Below are positions 7,038-12,586 of a stretch of 23,376 bases of DNA, one piece after another; positions within the stretch are counted from its first letter, which is position 1, and every line of letters begins with the position of its first letter. The position numbers and the translations under genes are program-made. The notes under the pieces are model-generated. The model searched no databases and was not told where the DNA came from. It worked only from the letters and a program-made list of their open reading frames with translations. Source of the stretch: Candidatus Woesearchaeota archaeon (GTDB lineage: Archaea > Nanobdellota > Nanobdellia > Woesearchaeales > GW2011-AR4); contig JAGVXR010000025.1 of assembly GCA_018303645.1 (NCBI GenBank), positions 1-23,376 on the forward strand. Direction: 5' to 3'.

Positions 7038-7955
7038 ATGCAGAAAAAAAGTGAAAGAAAGGGAATGAAAATTGACAGGATACTGCTCGGCCTGATAATA
7101 ATCATGATAATAGCCGGAGTCATCATATTCAAAAAACCTGCTGTTACAGGCAGGGCTGTTCAAGGCAGCGAGGCTATTTTCAGCGAAAATCTGAACATGC
7201 AGGTAAATGAGAGCGGCACTTATGAGTGGCAGGTCAAAAATCCAGGCAGCATCAAGTCGCTCAAGGCAAGCGGCTCTGTAAGCGCCAATGGAACTGCCAG
7301 AGTGTATATTGAGAAGAACGGCACCAGGCAGCTGATATTTGACAGCGCAAAGCAGCTATTTGATATAGATATACATGTCCTTCCGGAATACAAAAGGGTG
7401 TTTCAGGGAGATGAAGTGCTTCTGGAGCTGAGATTATTCAACTTGAGGGGCTTTGGCGCAGGCAACGTTAATGTAAAATACTATATCAAAGACAGCAAAG
7501 AAAACGTGATTGCAGTTGAGGAAGAAAAAATTTTTGTCGAGACGCAGGCAAAATTCGTAAGAAAGCTTGTTATGCCGCTCGAGATAAAGCCCGGGACTTA
7601 CATAGCTTTTGTAGAGGTGTTTACTGATGTCATCGCAGGAAGCGGCTCTGACACATTTGAAGTTATTGGCCATGAAGCGCCGTCATACCAGCAGTTGAGA
7701 TATTACATAATCGGGGTAGCAGCTGTGGTGGCAATGCTTATCATAGCCATCCTGACAATTTATGGGCATGGGGTAATAAAGAAGAAAAAACAAATTGCTG
7801 AGCTGAAAGAGAAGGCGCCTTTGGAGAGGGGGGAGAAGTTAGAGAGGGAATTGAAAGCGTTGGAAGACGCCTACAAATCAGGGTTTATTTCAAAAGAATC
7901 TTACGAAAAGGAAAGGAAAAGAATTGAGGAAAGGCTGGAAGTTTTGAAAAAATGA
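7038..7955 (+). CDS. Two-TM surface protein with shared module, Ig-like domain and cytoplasmic SHOCT-like tail
   Basis: About 305 aa. Numbered from the in-frame TTG at 7035, the order is: basic N-terminus, membrane helix (15-32), KPAVTGRAV motif (34-42), the module shared with the previous gene (51-102), and an extracellular beta-sandwich resembling CARDB/Ig-like domains (about 109-210, with paired strands and no cysteines). A second membrane helix follows (223-243), then a cytoplasmic charged helix ending in a SHOCT-like stretch (ALEDAYKSGFISKESYEKE, 275-293), which is usually an oligomerisation or partner-binding element. The ATG at 7038 is preferred; an ATG at 7065 would shorten the basic N-terminus. 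It is probably cotranscribed with the two upstream genes. It likely acts at the cell surface, but its role is unknown. Confidence 0.82.
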   Translation: MQKKSERKGMKIDRILLGLIIIMIIAGVIIFKKPAVTGRAVQGSEAIFSENLNMQVNESGTYEWQVKNPGSIKSLKASGSVSANGTARVYIEKNGTRQLIFDSAKQLFDIDIHVLPEYKRVFQGDEVLLELRLFNLRGFGAGNVNVKYYIKDSKENVIAVEEEKIFVETQAKFVRKLVMPLEIKPGTYIAFVEVFTDVIAGSGSDTFEVIGHEAPSYQQLRYYIIGVAAVVAMLIIAILTIYGHGVIKKKKQIAELKEKAPLERGEKLERELKALEDAYKSGFISKESYEKERKRIEERLEVLKK

Positions 7956-7981
7956 TGCAGTCACTTCAAAATTATAAGAGA

Positions 7982-7990
7982 TATATTTAT
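7982..7990 (+). promoter_or_regulatory. TATA box of the first 3-TM small protein gene
   Basis: The TATA-like sequence TATATTTAT lies about 24-32 nt before the ATG at 8014, so this gene starts its own, nearly leaderless transcript rather than simply extending the preceding operon. Confidence 0.5.
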
Positions 7991-8013
7991 ACATAAGACG
8001 AAGTTGAGGCAAT

Positions 8014-8364
8014 ATGGCACACATGGCGGGAATTGTATTTGGGCTGGATTTGATAACATTAATTTTATCTTTGGCGGTTTTTTTTGTATTCTTTATGAAT
8101 GTTAAGAAATTTACGCCAGGTGAAGGAAAAAGAATTTTTGTATTGCTGACTGTGTTTTTAGGCATAAATTTTTTGAGCCTCTTGTTTTTTGAAGGCTTTG
8201 AGGTAGCTGAATTCCTGAAAATAATTAAAGGAGTGTCAGAAGGAATAGAAGAGTCCATAGAAATTGCATTCCACATTTTGCAGATAATCGGATTAAGCAT
8301 ATTATTTTACCTTTCAGTGATATTCGCCAATTTTGCAGAAAAGCTTGAAAAAGAGAGGGAATAG
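8014..8364 (+). CDS. Small 3-TM membrane protein (family copy 1)
   Basis: A 116-aa integral membrane protein with helices at about 9-29, 41-59 and 83-107, a short basic loop (KKFTPGEGKR) after helix 1 and a charged C-terminus. Helix 2 ends in an acidic patch (FFEGFEVAEF). The two genes that follow (8557-8859, 8852-9169) share this plan: three helices, basic loop 1, and an acidic/aromatic patch at the end of helix 2. The three look like diverged paralogues. I do not recognise a characterised family. The gene has its own TATA box; GTTGAGG at 8003-8009 could assist translation. A T-rich stretch near 8400-8406 may end the transcript. Confidence 0.7.
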   Translation: MAHMAGIVFGLDLITLILSLAVFFVFFMNVKKFTPGEGKRIFVLLTVFLGINFLSLLFFEGFEVAEFLKIIKGVSEGIEESIEIAFHILQIIGLSILFYLSVIFANFAEKLEKERE

Positions 8365-8518
8365 GTTTAATCAAAATGTAAAGTAAAGTTCTTAAGTGTC
8401 CTTTTTTATACTAGAAAGCTAACAATAATACAAAAGCTGCAACTGCAAGCTTTGGCGTTTATCTGGAGAGTGTGGGTTAATTACACAGGATAATATGTTT
8501 AAGATAAGATTTAAGAAA

Positions 8519-8529
8519 AGTTTTTATAC
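8519..8529 (+). promoter_or_regulatory. TATA box of the second and third 3-TM genes
   Basis: AGTTTTTATAC is centred about 33 nt before the ATG at 8557. The interval 8365-8518 before it is AT-rich and holds no gene I can support. Confidence 0.5.
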
Positions 8530-8556
8530 CTGCTTGCAGGCAGACACTGTAATAAA

Positions 8557-8859
8557 ATGGAGATACCTATCGGGCCGTTCAATTTAAGCGAACTTGTGAA
8601 CTTGGCTTTCAGCCTTGTTGCCTTTGCATTCATCTATAAGGCTTACAGGAAAGGCGCCAATGACGCTGTTGCAAGAAAATTTTGGACATACTTTTTATTG
8701 ATTGCGGCAATTATACTGCTGGCTAAAATATTTGACACTCTTGACGATTTGGCATTTGGGCCTTACTTTAACATGATTCAGCATGCAAGCAGCATTGCTG
8801 TTGCAGCTGTATTTTTGCTTGCCGGAAAAAACATACTAAAGGGTGGCTTGCATGGCTGA
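8557..8859 (+). CDS. Small 3-TM membrane protein (family copy 2)
   Basis: A 100-aa integral membrane protein with helices at about 11-30, 41-59 and 73-91. The loop after helix 1 is basic (YRKGANDAVARK), placing it inside, and helix 2 ends in FDTLDDLAF, an acidic patch matching those of its neighbours. The short C-terminal tail overlaps the next gene by 8 nt (ATGGCTGA at 8852-8859), so the two are translationally coupled and may form a heteromeric complex. Function unknown. Confidence 0.75.
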   Translation: MEIPIGPFNLSELVNLAFSLVAFAFIYKAYRKGANDAVARKFWTYFLLIAAIILLAKIFDTLDDLAFGPYFNMIQHASSIAVAAVFLLAGKNILKGGLHG

Positions 8860-9169
8860 CATCGCCTCCATTGCATCAAACAATATGCTGATTAGCGGCA
8901 TAAGGGCTGTTTCCGCACTCATATTCCTTGTCGCGCTTTTTTACATGGCAAGAATATACCAGAAAACAAAAAATACAACTGATATATGGCTTTTGATAAG
9001 CTTTGCTGTTTTCACAGCCTTTTTGATTTCGCTGTCCAACTCGCTTGAGTGGTACTTCAATAGGAATGAAACGCTTGACGCAATCGGGGAGCAGTTGAAC
9101 ATAATCTTTTCTCTTGTGTGGATTTACATAGCTTTTAGGTTTTTGTCAATTAAAAAGGCTGAAGGATAA
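8852..9169 (+). CDS. Small 3-TM membrane protein (family copy 3)
   Basis: A 105-aa integral membrane protein from the ATG at 8852, chosen because GGGTGG at 8841-8846 is a good ribosome-binding site 5 nt upstream; an in-frame GTG at 8843 would add three residues. Helices lie at about 15-35, 44-63 and 80-98, with a basic inside loop (ARIYQKTKNT) and an acidic/aromatic patch after helix 2 (NSLEWYFN). It overlaps the preceding paralogue by 8 nt. Function unknown, but the conserved layout of all three suggests one family. Confidence 0.75.
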   Translation: MADIASIASNNMLISGIRAVSALIFLVALFYMARIYQKTKNTTDIWLLISFAVFTAFLISLSNSLEWYFNRNETLDAIGEQLNIIFSLVWIYIAFRFLSIKKAEG

Positions 9170-9362
9170 TGTTATTTGCACATTCAGAATCCTCATAATA
9201 ATTTTGGATTTTGGGGTTATTTATTGGTTTACACGCAGGATTGACTTGACATTGGGGGTTATTGTCTTAAGCAATTTCTCCAGCACCATTGCGTATTTTG
9301 CGCATGAAAGGATATGGGACAAAATTCATTGGGGCAAAAAACACAGAAATAATGACGAATAA
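9159..9362 (+). CDS. DUF2061-like membrane protein with unresolved start (possibly 5'-disrupted)
   Basis: This frame encodes a DUF2061-type sequence: a TFRI segment, a hydrophobic helix (IIILDFGVIYWF), 'TRRIDLTLGVIVL', then a second helix leading into 'YFAHERIWDKIHWGK', the typical C-terminal signature of this small membrane family. The frame is open from 9132 but has no ATG or GTG. The only standard start is TTG at 9204, which would remove the KDNVICTFRI part that aligns with the family N-terminus; CTG at 9159 would keep it. Either a rare start codon is used, translation is coupled to the overlapping upstream gene, or the 5' end has been lost or mis-sequenced. Function of DUF2061 proteins is unknown. 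The TAA at 9360-9362 lies 34 nt before the convergent regulator gene. Confidence 0.55.
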   Translation: MKDNVICTFRILIIILDFGVIYWFTRRIDLTLGVIVLSNFSSTIAYFAHERIWDKIHWGKKHRNNDE

Positions 9363-9396
9363 TTTATCTTTGCTTTAGCACTGATTTTTGGGCTTG

Positions 9397-9960
9397 TTAT
9401 TCGCTTTTACCTTCATCCAAATTGCTGTCTTTTTGACTGGGCTTTGCAACATCGCCAAAGAACTCCTTGGTTTTGTCTGCATTCAAATGAACATCCCTGA
9501 TTTTGACAATGGAGTCTACAACTTTATCATAAGAATTAGTGCCCATTAGCACTCCACTATGGGTGATAAGATCTCCAGATTGACTTTCCTGCTTAATCTG
9601 CATACGCACGAATTTGCCGAAGATATTTTCTACTATGGCAAAATCATAAAGGTAGAATTTGCCTTGTACGTTACAATCCTCCAGCTCGTTCAGAACCTTG
9701 CTGAAATTGTACACAGCAGTGTCACCTCGCTCCATTTTCAGGCAAAAAGCCCTGTCAGCTAATGATTCTAGATGGTGCCAGATAGTGGCATGCCCCAGCT
9801 TGATAGACTTGTCTATCTGGGATATAGTAACACCATTCGGATTTAGCTCAAGAATCTGCTTTAGAAGATTAGTTATATACTCGCCTTTTTGGTAGGTTGA
9901 CAATGCCGAGTACTGCTCCTTGCTTAAAATGTTTTCAGGCAGATTCAGCTTTAATACCAT
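9397..9960 (-). CDS. Winged-helix transcription regulator (paralogue 1)
   Basis: A 187-aa protein with an N-terminal winged helix-turn-helix: helix 1 around 28-39, TISQIDKSI (45-53) as helix 2, LGHATIWHHLESL (55-67) as the recognition helix, and a wing at about 71-86. The C-terminal part (about 104-156) forms a mixed alpha/beta domain also found in the paralogue at 10461-10922, so the whole protein is duplicated, not only the HTH; the last 30 residues are a charged tail unique to this copy. A TATA-like TTATAATC on the minus strand (9984-9991) is directly followed by CATTCAAAT (9975-9983), then AAGGTG as ribosome-binding site before the ATG. This fits autorepression through that repeat. The ligand or signal is unknown. 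Confidence 0.82.
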   Translation of the reverse strand: MVLKLNLPENILSKEQYSALSTYQKGEYITNLLKQILELNPNGVTISQIDKSIKLGHATIWHHLESLADRAFCLKMERGDTAVYNFSKVLNELEDCNVQGKFYLYDFAIVENIFGKFVRMQIKQESQSGDLITHSGVLMGTNSYDKVVDSIVKIRDVHLNADKTKEFFGDVAKPSQKDSNLDEGKSE

Positions 9961-9974
9961 AAGGCACCTTCATT

Positions 9975-9991
9975 ATTTGAATGATTATAAC
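9975..9991 (-). promoter_or_regulatory. Promoter and candidate operator of winged-helix gene 1
   Basis: Reading the minus strand, a TATA-like TTATAAT is immediately followed by CATTCAAAT, one copy of the repeated 9-mer (ATTTGAATG on the plus strand, 9975-9983). A protein bound there would block transcription initiation. Confidence 0.45.
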
Positions 9992-10448
9992 ATTGATGAT
10001 AGTGTTAACTTGCAAAGATGGATTTCTATAATGATTATTTGGTAATTTTTCTTATAAAGGTTATAATTGTTATTTACTGAATACAGGTAAAATATAAAGT
10101 TTTTGGTTTTTAAGTCAATTTTAAGTGATTTTTCTTCATATATCATTCCAACAATCATTAAGGTAATCATGAATATGATTTATCAGAATGGCTTGTGCAA
10201 ATGATTGTTTAAGTCTTAGAAGGCATAGTATAATTATAATTATTATAACAATTATAAGTTAGATTTGATTATTGATTATTTAAGTTATGTCGGTTTTTGT
10301 TTAGCAGGCAATTAGAAGATAACGCAATCTAGCCCATATCAAATAGACTTGCAGAATGGCAAGAACATGAGCAAGCCATCTGAATGCCCATAATACTGGC
10401 CATTGATACAACCTTTAAGGACAATCATCATTGATGCTTGTTTTTTAG
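9992..10448. other. Gene-poor AT-rich interval between the two winged-helix genes
   Basis: About 450 nt without a supportable gene. It has AT-rich runs (notably 10225-10262), a TATA-like stretch on the minus strand near 10053-10061 that could serve paralogue 1 as a distal promoter, and CATTGATG-type short dyads near 9990-9997 and 10430-10437. The only frame over 60 codons here is AT-driven and has no domain features. Confidence 0.6.
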
Positions 10449-10460
10449 CATTCAAATGGA

Positions 10461-10922
10461 TTACTTCTTTATTTTGCTTAAATCCTTGATAAGGTTGTCT
10501 ATCAACTCAAATGGTATTTGTATGCCCGTGCATATTGTTGGGTTACCCGTCCTGTTTTCCCTTTTCTCGTGCATGCAGACAAACCTGCCTTCCTTATCCT
10601 CAACAATTTCTATGCTATATTGAACTTTGCCTTTAGCATAGTCATTCAAATGGGTGGATTTGCCAGTTGCATGATACACATCTGAATTGCCATGAGATAC
10701 CTTGTGGCACTGGGCTGTGCAGCTTAATATCTCAAGATGATGCCAAAGTGTAGAATAAGTCAAGCCAGTAGCTTCCTTTATTTGGGAGATTGTAATGCCG
10801 TCAGGATTAAGCTCAAGTATCTTCTTTAGCAGACTGCTCATGTACTCCTCTTTCTCTTTGGCAGGAAAAGACTTGAAAGCCTCTTTTTGCAGTATATCTT
10901 TTGGTAGATTGATTTTTGCCAT
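10461..10922 (-). CDS. Winged-helix transcription regulator (paralogue 2)
   Basis: A 153-aa paralogue of the 9397-9960 protein. The shared N-terminal block reads INLP-x-[ED][NI]IL ... LLK[KQ]ILELNP[DN]G[IV]TISQI, then the recognition helix TYSTLWHHLEIL (55-66). The wing and the C-terminal alpha/beta part (about 100-150, EIVEDKEGRFVCMHEK) align as well. Cys69 and Cys72 occur in the wing here and are only partly matched in paralogue 1. The minus-strand TATA box (about 10946-10957, ATTTATATAATT) lies about 29 nt before the ATG, so the transcript is probably leaderless. A copy of the 9-mer repeat (10934-10942) sits between TATA box and start. Another copy lies 4 nt past the stop codon (10449-10457). 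It is likely a repressor acting on this local set of sites. Confidence 0.82.
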   Translation of the reverse strand: MAKINLPKDILQKEAFKSFPAKEKEEYMSSLLKKILELNPDGITISQIKEATGLTYSTLWHHLEILSCTAQCHKVSHGNSDVYHATGKSTHLNDYAKGKVQYSIEIVEDKEGRFVCMHEKRENRTGNPTICTGIQIPFELIDNLIKDLSKIKK

Positions 10923-10933
10923 GTTAAGAATTC

Positions 10934-10957
10934 ATTTGAATGCCAATTATATAAATT
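10934..10957 (-). promoter_or_regulatory. Promoter and candidate operator of winged-helix gene 2
   Basis: On the minus strand ATTTATATAATT is followed after a few bases by CATTCAAAT (10934-10942) and then the ATG at 10922. The order TATA, repeat, start is the same as for paralogue 1. Confidence 0.5.
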
Positions 10958-11000
10958 TTTTGATATTGGGTGTTAAAACAGAAAAATAAATATAGTAGTT

Positions 11001-11183
11001 ATGAAATTTATAGTTGTTATGGTAGGCACAACAATACCAATAAGCAAGGAATTCCACGACTGGCTTAAAGGCAAAGGCAAAAAAGGGGAAAGTTACGAGG
11101 ATGTCATTAAAAGGCTGATTAAGCCTGAATTTCTGAATGAGCTGGAAGGTTCGCAAGCAACAGAAGAAGCTGACAATGCCTAA
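11001..11183 (+). CDS. VapB/DUF217-like antitoxin-type protein, orphan
   Basis: A 60-aa protein whose core, TTIPISKEFHDWLKGKGKKG followed by ESYEDVIKRLI, matches the archaeal VapB (DUF217-type) antitoxin pattern: an N-terminal beta strand and ribbon-helix-helix or AbrB-like DNA-binding part, then a 'GESYEDVI.RL' helix that normally binds a VapC PIN-domain toxin. No PIN-domain gene is adjacent on either strand, so it is an orphan or acts as a stand-alone regulator. Start choice is open: ATG 11001 is the longest; ATG 11019 gives M-V-G-T-T-I-P, closer to the family, and lies about 29 nt after a TATA-like AATAAATATA (10985-10994). A degenerate copy of its 5' end is found near 12006. Confidence 0.7.
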   Translation: MKFIVVMVGTTIPISKEFHDWLKGKGKKGESYEDVIKRLIKPEFLNELEGSQATEEADNA

Positions 11184-11235
11184 AAGTATGGTAGAGATTT
11201 GACTTATTCTATTTTCTTATACTATATTTTTTTAT

Positions 11236-11287
11236 ACTTATATAATATATAATTATTTGAATGAGCATTTGAATGTTTATTTGAATG
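11236..11287 (+). promoter_or_regulatory. TATA-like motif followed by triple 9-mer array (cluster 1)
   Basis: ACTTATATAATAT (11236-11248) is followed by three exact copies of ATTTGAATG at 11255-11263, 11267-11275 and 11279-11287, a strict 12-nt period. The repeat is near-palindromic (CATT-TG-AATG when preceded by C), as expected for a dimeric regulator. The array sits where RNA polymerase would start, so it may be a tightly repressed promoter reading rightwards; no plus-strand gene follows. Confidence 0.6.
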
Positions 11288-11325
11288 AATGATTTTCATG
11301 TGTAAACCACAACGATACTAAACAT

Positions 11326-11490
11326 TTAAGCAGTTTTTGTGAAAAATAAACGAATTTTAGCTATAAAAGTTATAACAAGTAAGATAGGTACAGCAATTGC
11401 AAGAGTTCTAATAATATAGACGCTATGACATACATAACAATAAATAATGACAATACTAATTATTGAGAAAATTAAGAGCAAATAAACCAT
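11326..11490 (-). CDS. Possible 54-aa two-helix membrane peptide
   Basis: A short minus-strand frame from ATG 11490 to a TAA at 11326-11328. The product has two hydrophobic segments (about residues 2-21, VYLLLIFSIISIVIIYCYVC, and 25-45, IIRTLAIAVPILLVITFIAK) and a basic C-terminal end (KIRLFFTKTA). The minus strand has a TATA-like AATTATATTC (11511-11520) about 26 nt before the ATG, and a perfect 9-bp tandem repeat AGTGAATAT (11491-11508) between them. That arrangement fits a leaderless gene with an operator. However, T-rich DNA makes hydrophobic codons by chance, and I recognise no homologue. It could be a small toxin-like or regulatory membrane peptide, or no gene at all. Confidence 0.33.
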   Translation of the reverse strand: MVYLLLIFSIISIVIIYCYVCHSVYIIRTLAIAVPILLVITFIAKIRLFFTKTA

Positions 11491-11724
11491 AGTGAATATA
11501 GTGAATATCAGAATATAATTTAACAGTATATGGCCATAGAAATTATGATGCCTAAAAAATTATGATTGCAATAGCAAAAAATATAGCAATAACGCCTATA
11601 TAAGTTATTTGAATTATAGACAAGTATGACAAAAATCTTTGCTGCTGGGCAATAGAACGGCAAGATTCTAAGAAGTTAGTGATAATTTATAATATAAAAA
11701 TATACTTACAAAATATATGAAAAA

Positions 11725-11777
11725 ACTTATATCATATTAAAATCATTTGAATGAATATTTGAATGTTTATTTGAATG
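11725..11777 (+). promoter_or_regulatory. TATA-like motif followed by triple 9-mer array (cluster 2)
   Basis: ACTTATATCATAT (11725-11737) is followed by ATTTGAATG at 11745-11753, 11757-11765 and 11769-11777, again every 12 nt. The spacing from the TATA-like motif is one base longer than in cluster 1. A transcript starting here would run into the paired hairpins at 11856-11967. Confidence 0.6.
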
Positions 11778-11855
11778 AACACTTTTACTTATTGCATACC
11801 TGCTTAAGGAATAAAACATACAGAATACCTGTAACATGGTTCATAGAGCCAATGC

Positions 11856-11967
11856 GCATGTCAAAAACACTACGCACTAAAGTACGTAGCGTGTTTTTGA
11901 GCATGCTCGGAAATCGCTGGCTTGCTTTGAACTGAAGTGTCAAAGTGTGTGCCTTTGCGATTTCCGA
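11856..11967. ncRNA. Two adjacent strong hairpins, candidate structured RNA
   Basis: Hairpin 1 pairs GCATG (11856-11860), CAAAAACAC (11862-11870) and TACG (11871-11874) with CGTA (11885-11888), GTGTTTTTG (11891-11899) and CATGC (11902-11906), leaving two small bulges. Hairpin 2 follows without a gap: a perfect 11-bp stem, TCGGAAATCGC (11907-11917) with GCGATTTCCGA (11957-11967). It encloses GGC/GCC (11919-11921, 11951-11953) and CTTTGA/TCAAAG (11925-11930, 11940-11945). The pair lies 80-190 nt downstream of cluster 2. The region is unlike its AT-rich surroundings in base composition. It could be a small RNA, or the ends of a degraded mobile element. Confidence 0.4.
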
Positions 11968-12005
11968 CATATCAAAAAAGATTTCCTAGAAAAATAGAAT
12001 GGGAT

Positions 12006-12090
12006 ATGGCAGTTATTAAACTTATAGTTGCTATGGCTGGGACAGCAATACAGTAACAAAGCCGGATATTGCCATGGCGCTTAAGATATG
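12006..12090 (+). pseudogene. Decayed copy of the VapB-like gene 5' part
   Basis: ATG at 12006 opens a 16-codon frame (MAVIKLIVAMAGTAIQ, stop at 12054-12056) that aligns with MKFIVVMVGTTIP of the 11001 gene. At DNA level AAA-x-TTATAGTTG-x-TATGG is shared, and weaker similarity runs on past the stop to about 12090, including GGCxxCTTAA. The stop codon and indels show it is not functional as an antitoxin. Confidence 0.5.
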
Positions 12091-12099
12091 GATTCTTGC

Positions 12100-12430
12100 T
12101 TCACTAAGGAAACCTACTTTATTATCATAATAGTAAAAGGCACAAGATTTAGGGCAATATAAATGTCTTTTACTATGTCTGAAATCAAAAGATTTATATA
12201 CTAATTACTTACAAGATATATTAAAATGGCTACTGAGATGCATATTTCCAGATTTATTTACCTACATGATATTAAATTACTAATAAATTCAGCACTAAAT
12301 TTTGGGCTTGCAGTTATTTAGGCTAGTTCTCCGCTATGAGTCTGGGGAGTTTAGTGCCTTAATGAAAAAAATGAAAAGGCTAATTCGCAGTAGAATATTC
12401 TGGAATTCATTATACTTACATAATAATTAT
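12100..12430. other. Gene-poor interval with two further inverted repeats
   Basis: No supportable gene. It contains a perfect 10-bp inverted repeat, ATAGTAAAAG (12130-12139) with CTTTTACTAT (12167-12176), and an 8-bp one, GCACTAAA (12292-12299) with TTTAGTGC (12350-12357). An 85-codon plus-strand frame beginning at 12302 ends in low-complexity Asn/Tyr/Lys sequence encoded by the AT repeats and is not believed. Confidence 0.5.
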
Positions 12431-12434
12431 AAAA

Positions 12435-12583
12435 ACTTATATAATATAATGCATGGTAGTTTTTCTTACTTATATAATATTTTTAAATACTTATTTAATA
12501 TAAAAATATACTTAAATAATAAATATTTTAACTTACAAAATATGAATATACTTAAATAATAAATATTTTAACTTACAAAATAT
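12435..12583 (+). repeat. Tandem ACTTATATAATAT-like repeats with a 40-bp duplication, upstream of the second double-HTH gene
   Basis: Seven imperfect copies of a 13-mer with consensus ACTTAYAWAATAT lie at 12435, 12468, 12489, 12510, 12531, 12550 and 12571; four more occur at 11236, 11704, 11725 and 12207. The last part is an almost exact duplication of 39 nt with a 40-nt period (12505-12543 and 12545-12583). Each unit resembles a TATA box, so this may be a multiple-start promoter or a protein-binding array. It ends 3 nt before the GTG start at 12587. Confidence 0.7.
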
Positions 12584-12586
12584 AAA

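Noticed and set aside
9985..10170. 61-aa minus-strand frame
   Set aside because: AT-driven composition with Ile/Tyr/Asn runs, lying over the promoter region of winged-helix gene 1.
11545..11680. Second hydrophobic minus-strand frame
   Set aside because: It has no start codon except a late TTG giving about 24 residues, and no promoter in place; probably a chance product of T-rich DNA.
11255..11777. CRISPR-like array
   Set aside because: Repeats are 9 nt with 3-nt spacers, far too short for CRISPR, and no cas genes are present.
11747..11970. Overlapping plus (62 aa) and minus (61 aa) frames
   Set aside because: Both arise from the 9-mer array and from the inverted repeats; palindromic DNA tends to keep both strands open. 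No protein features.
12302..12559. 85-aa plus-strand frame
   Set aside because: The second half is encoded by AT tandem repeats and gives only Asn/Tyr/Lys/Leu low complexity; no promoter or domain pattern.
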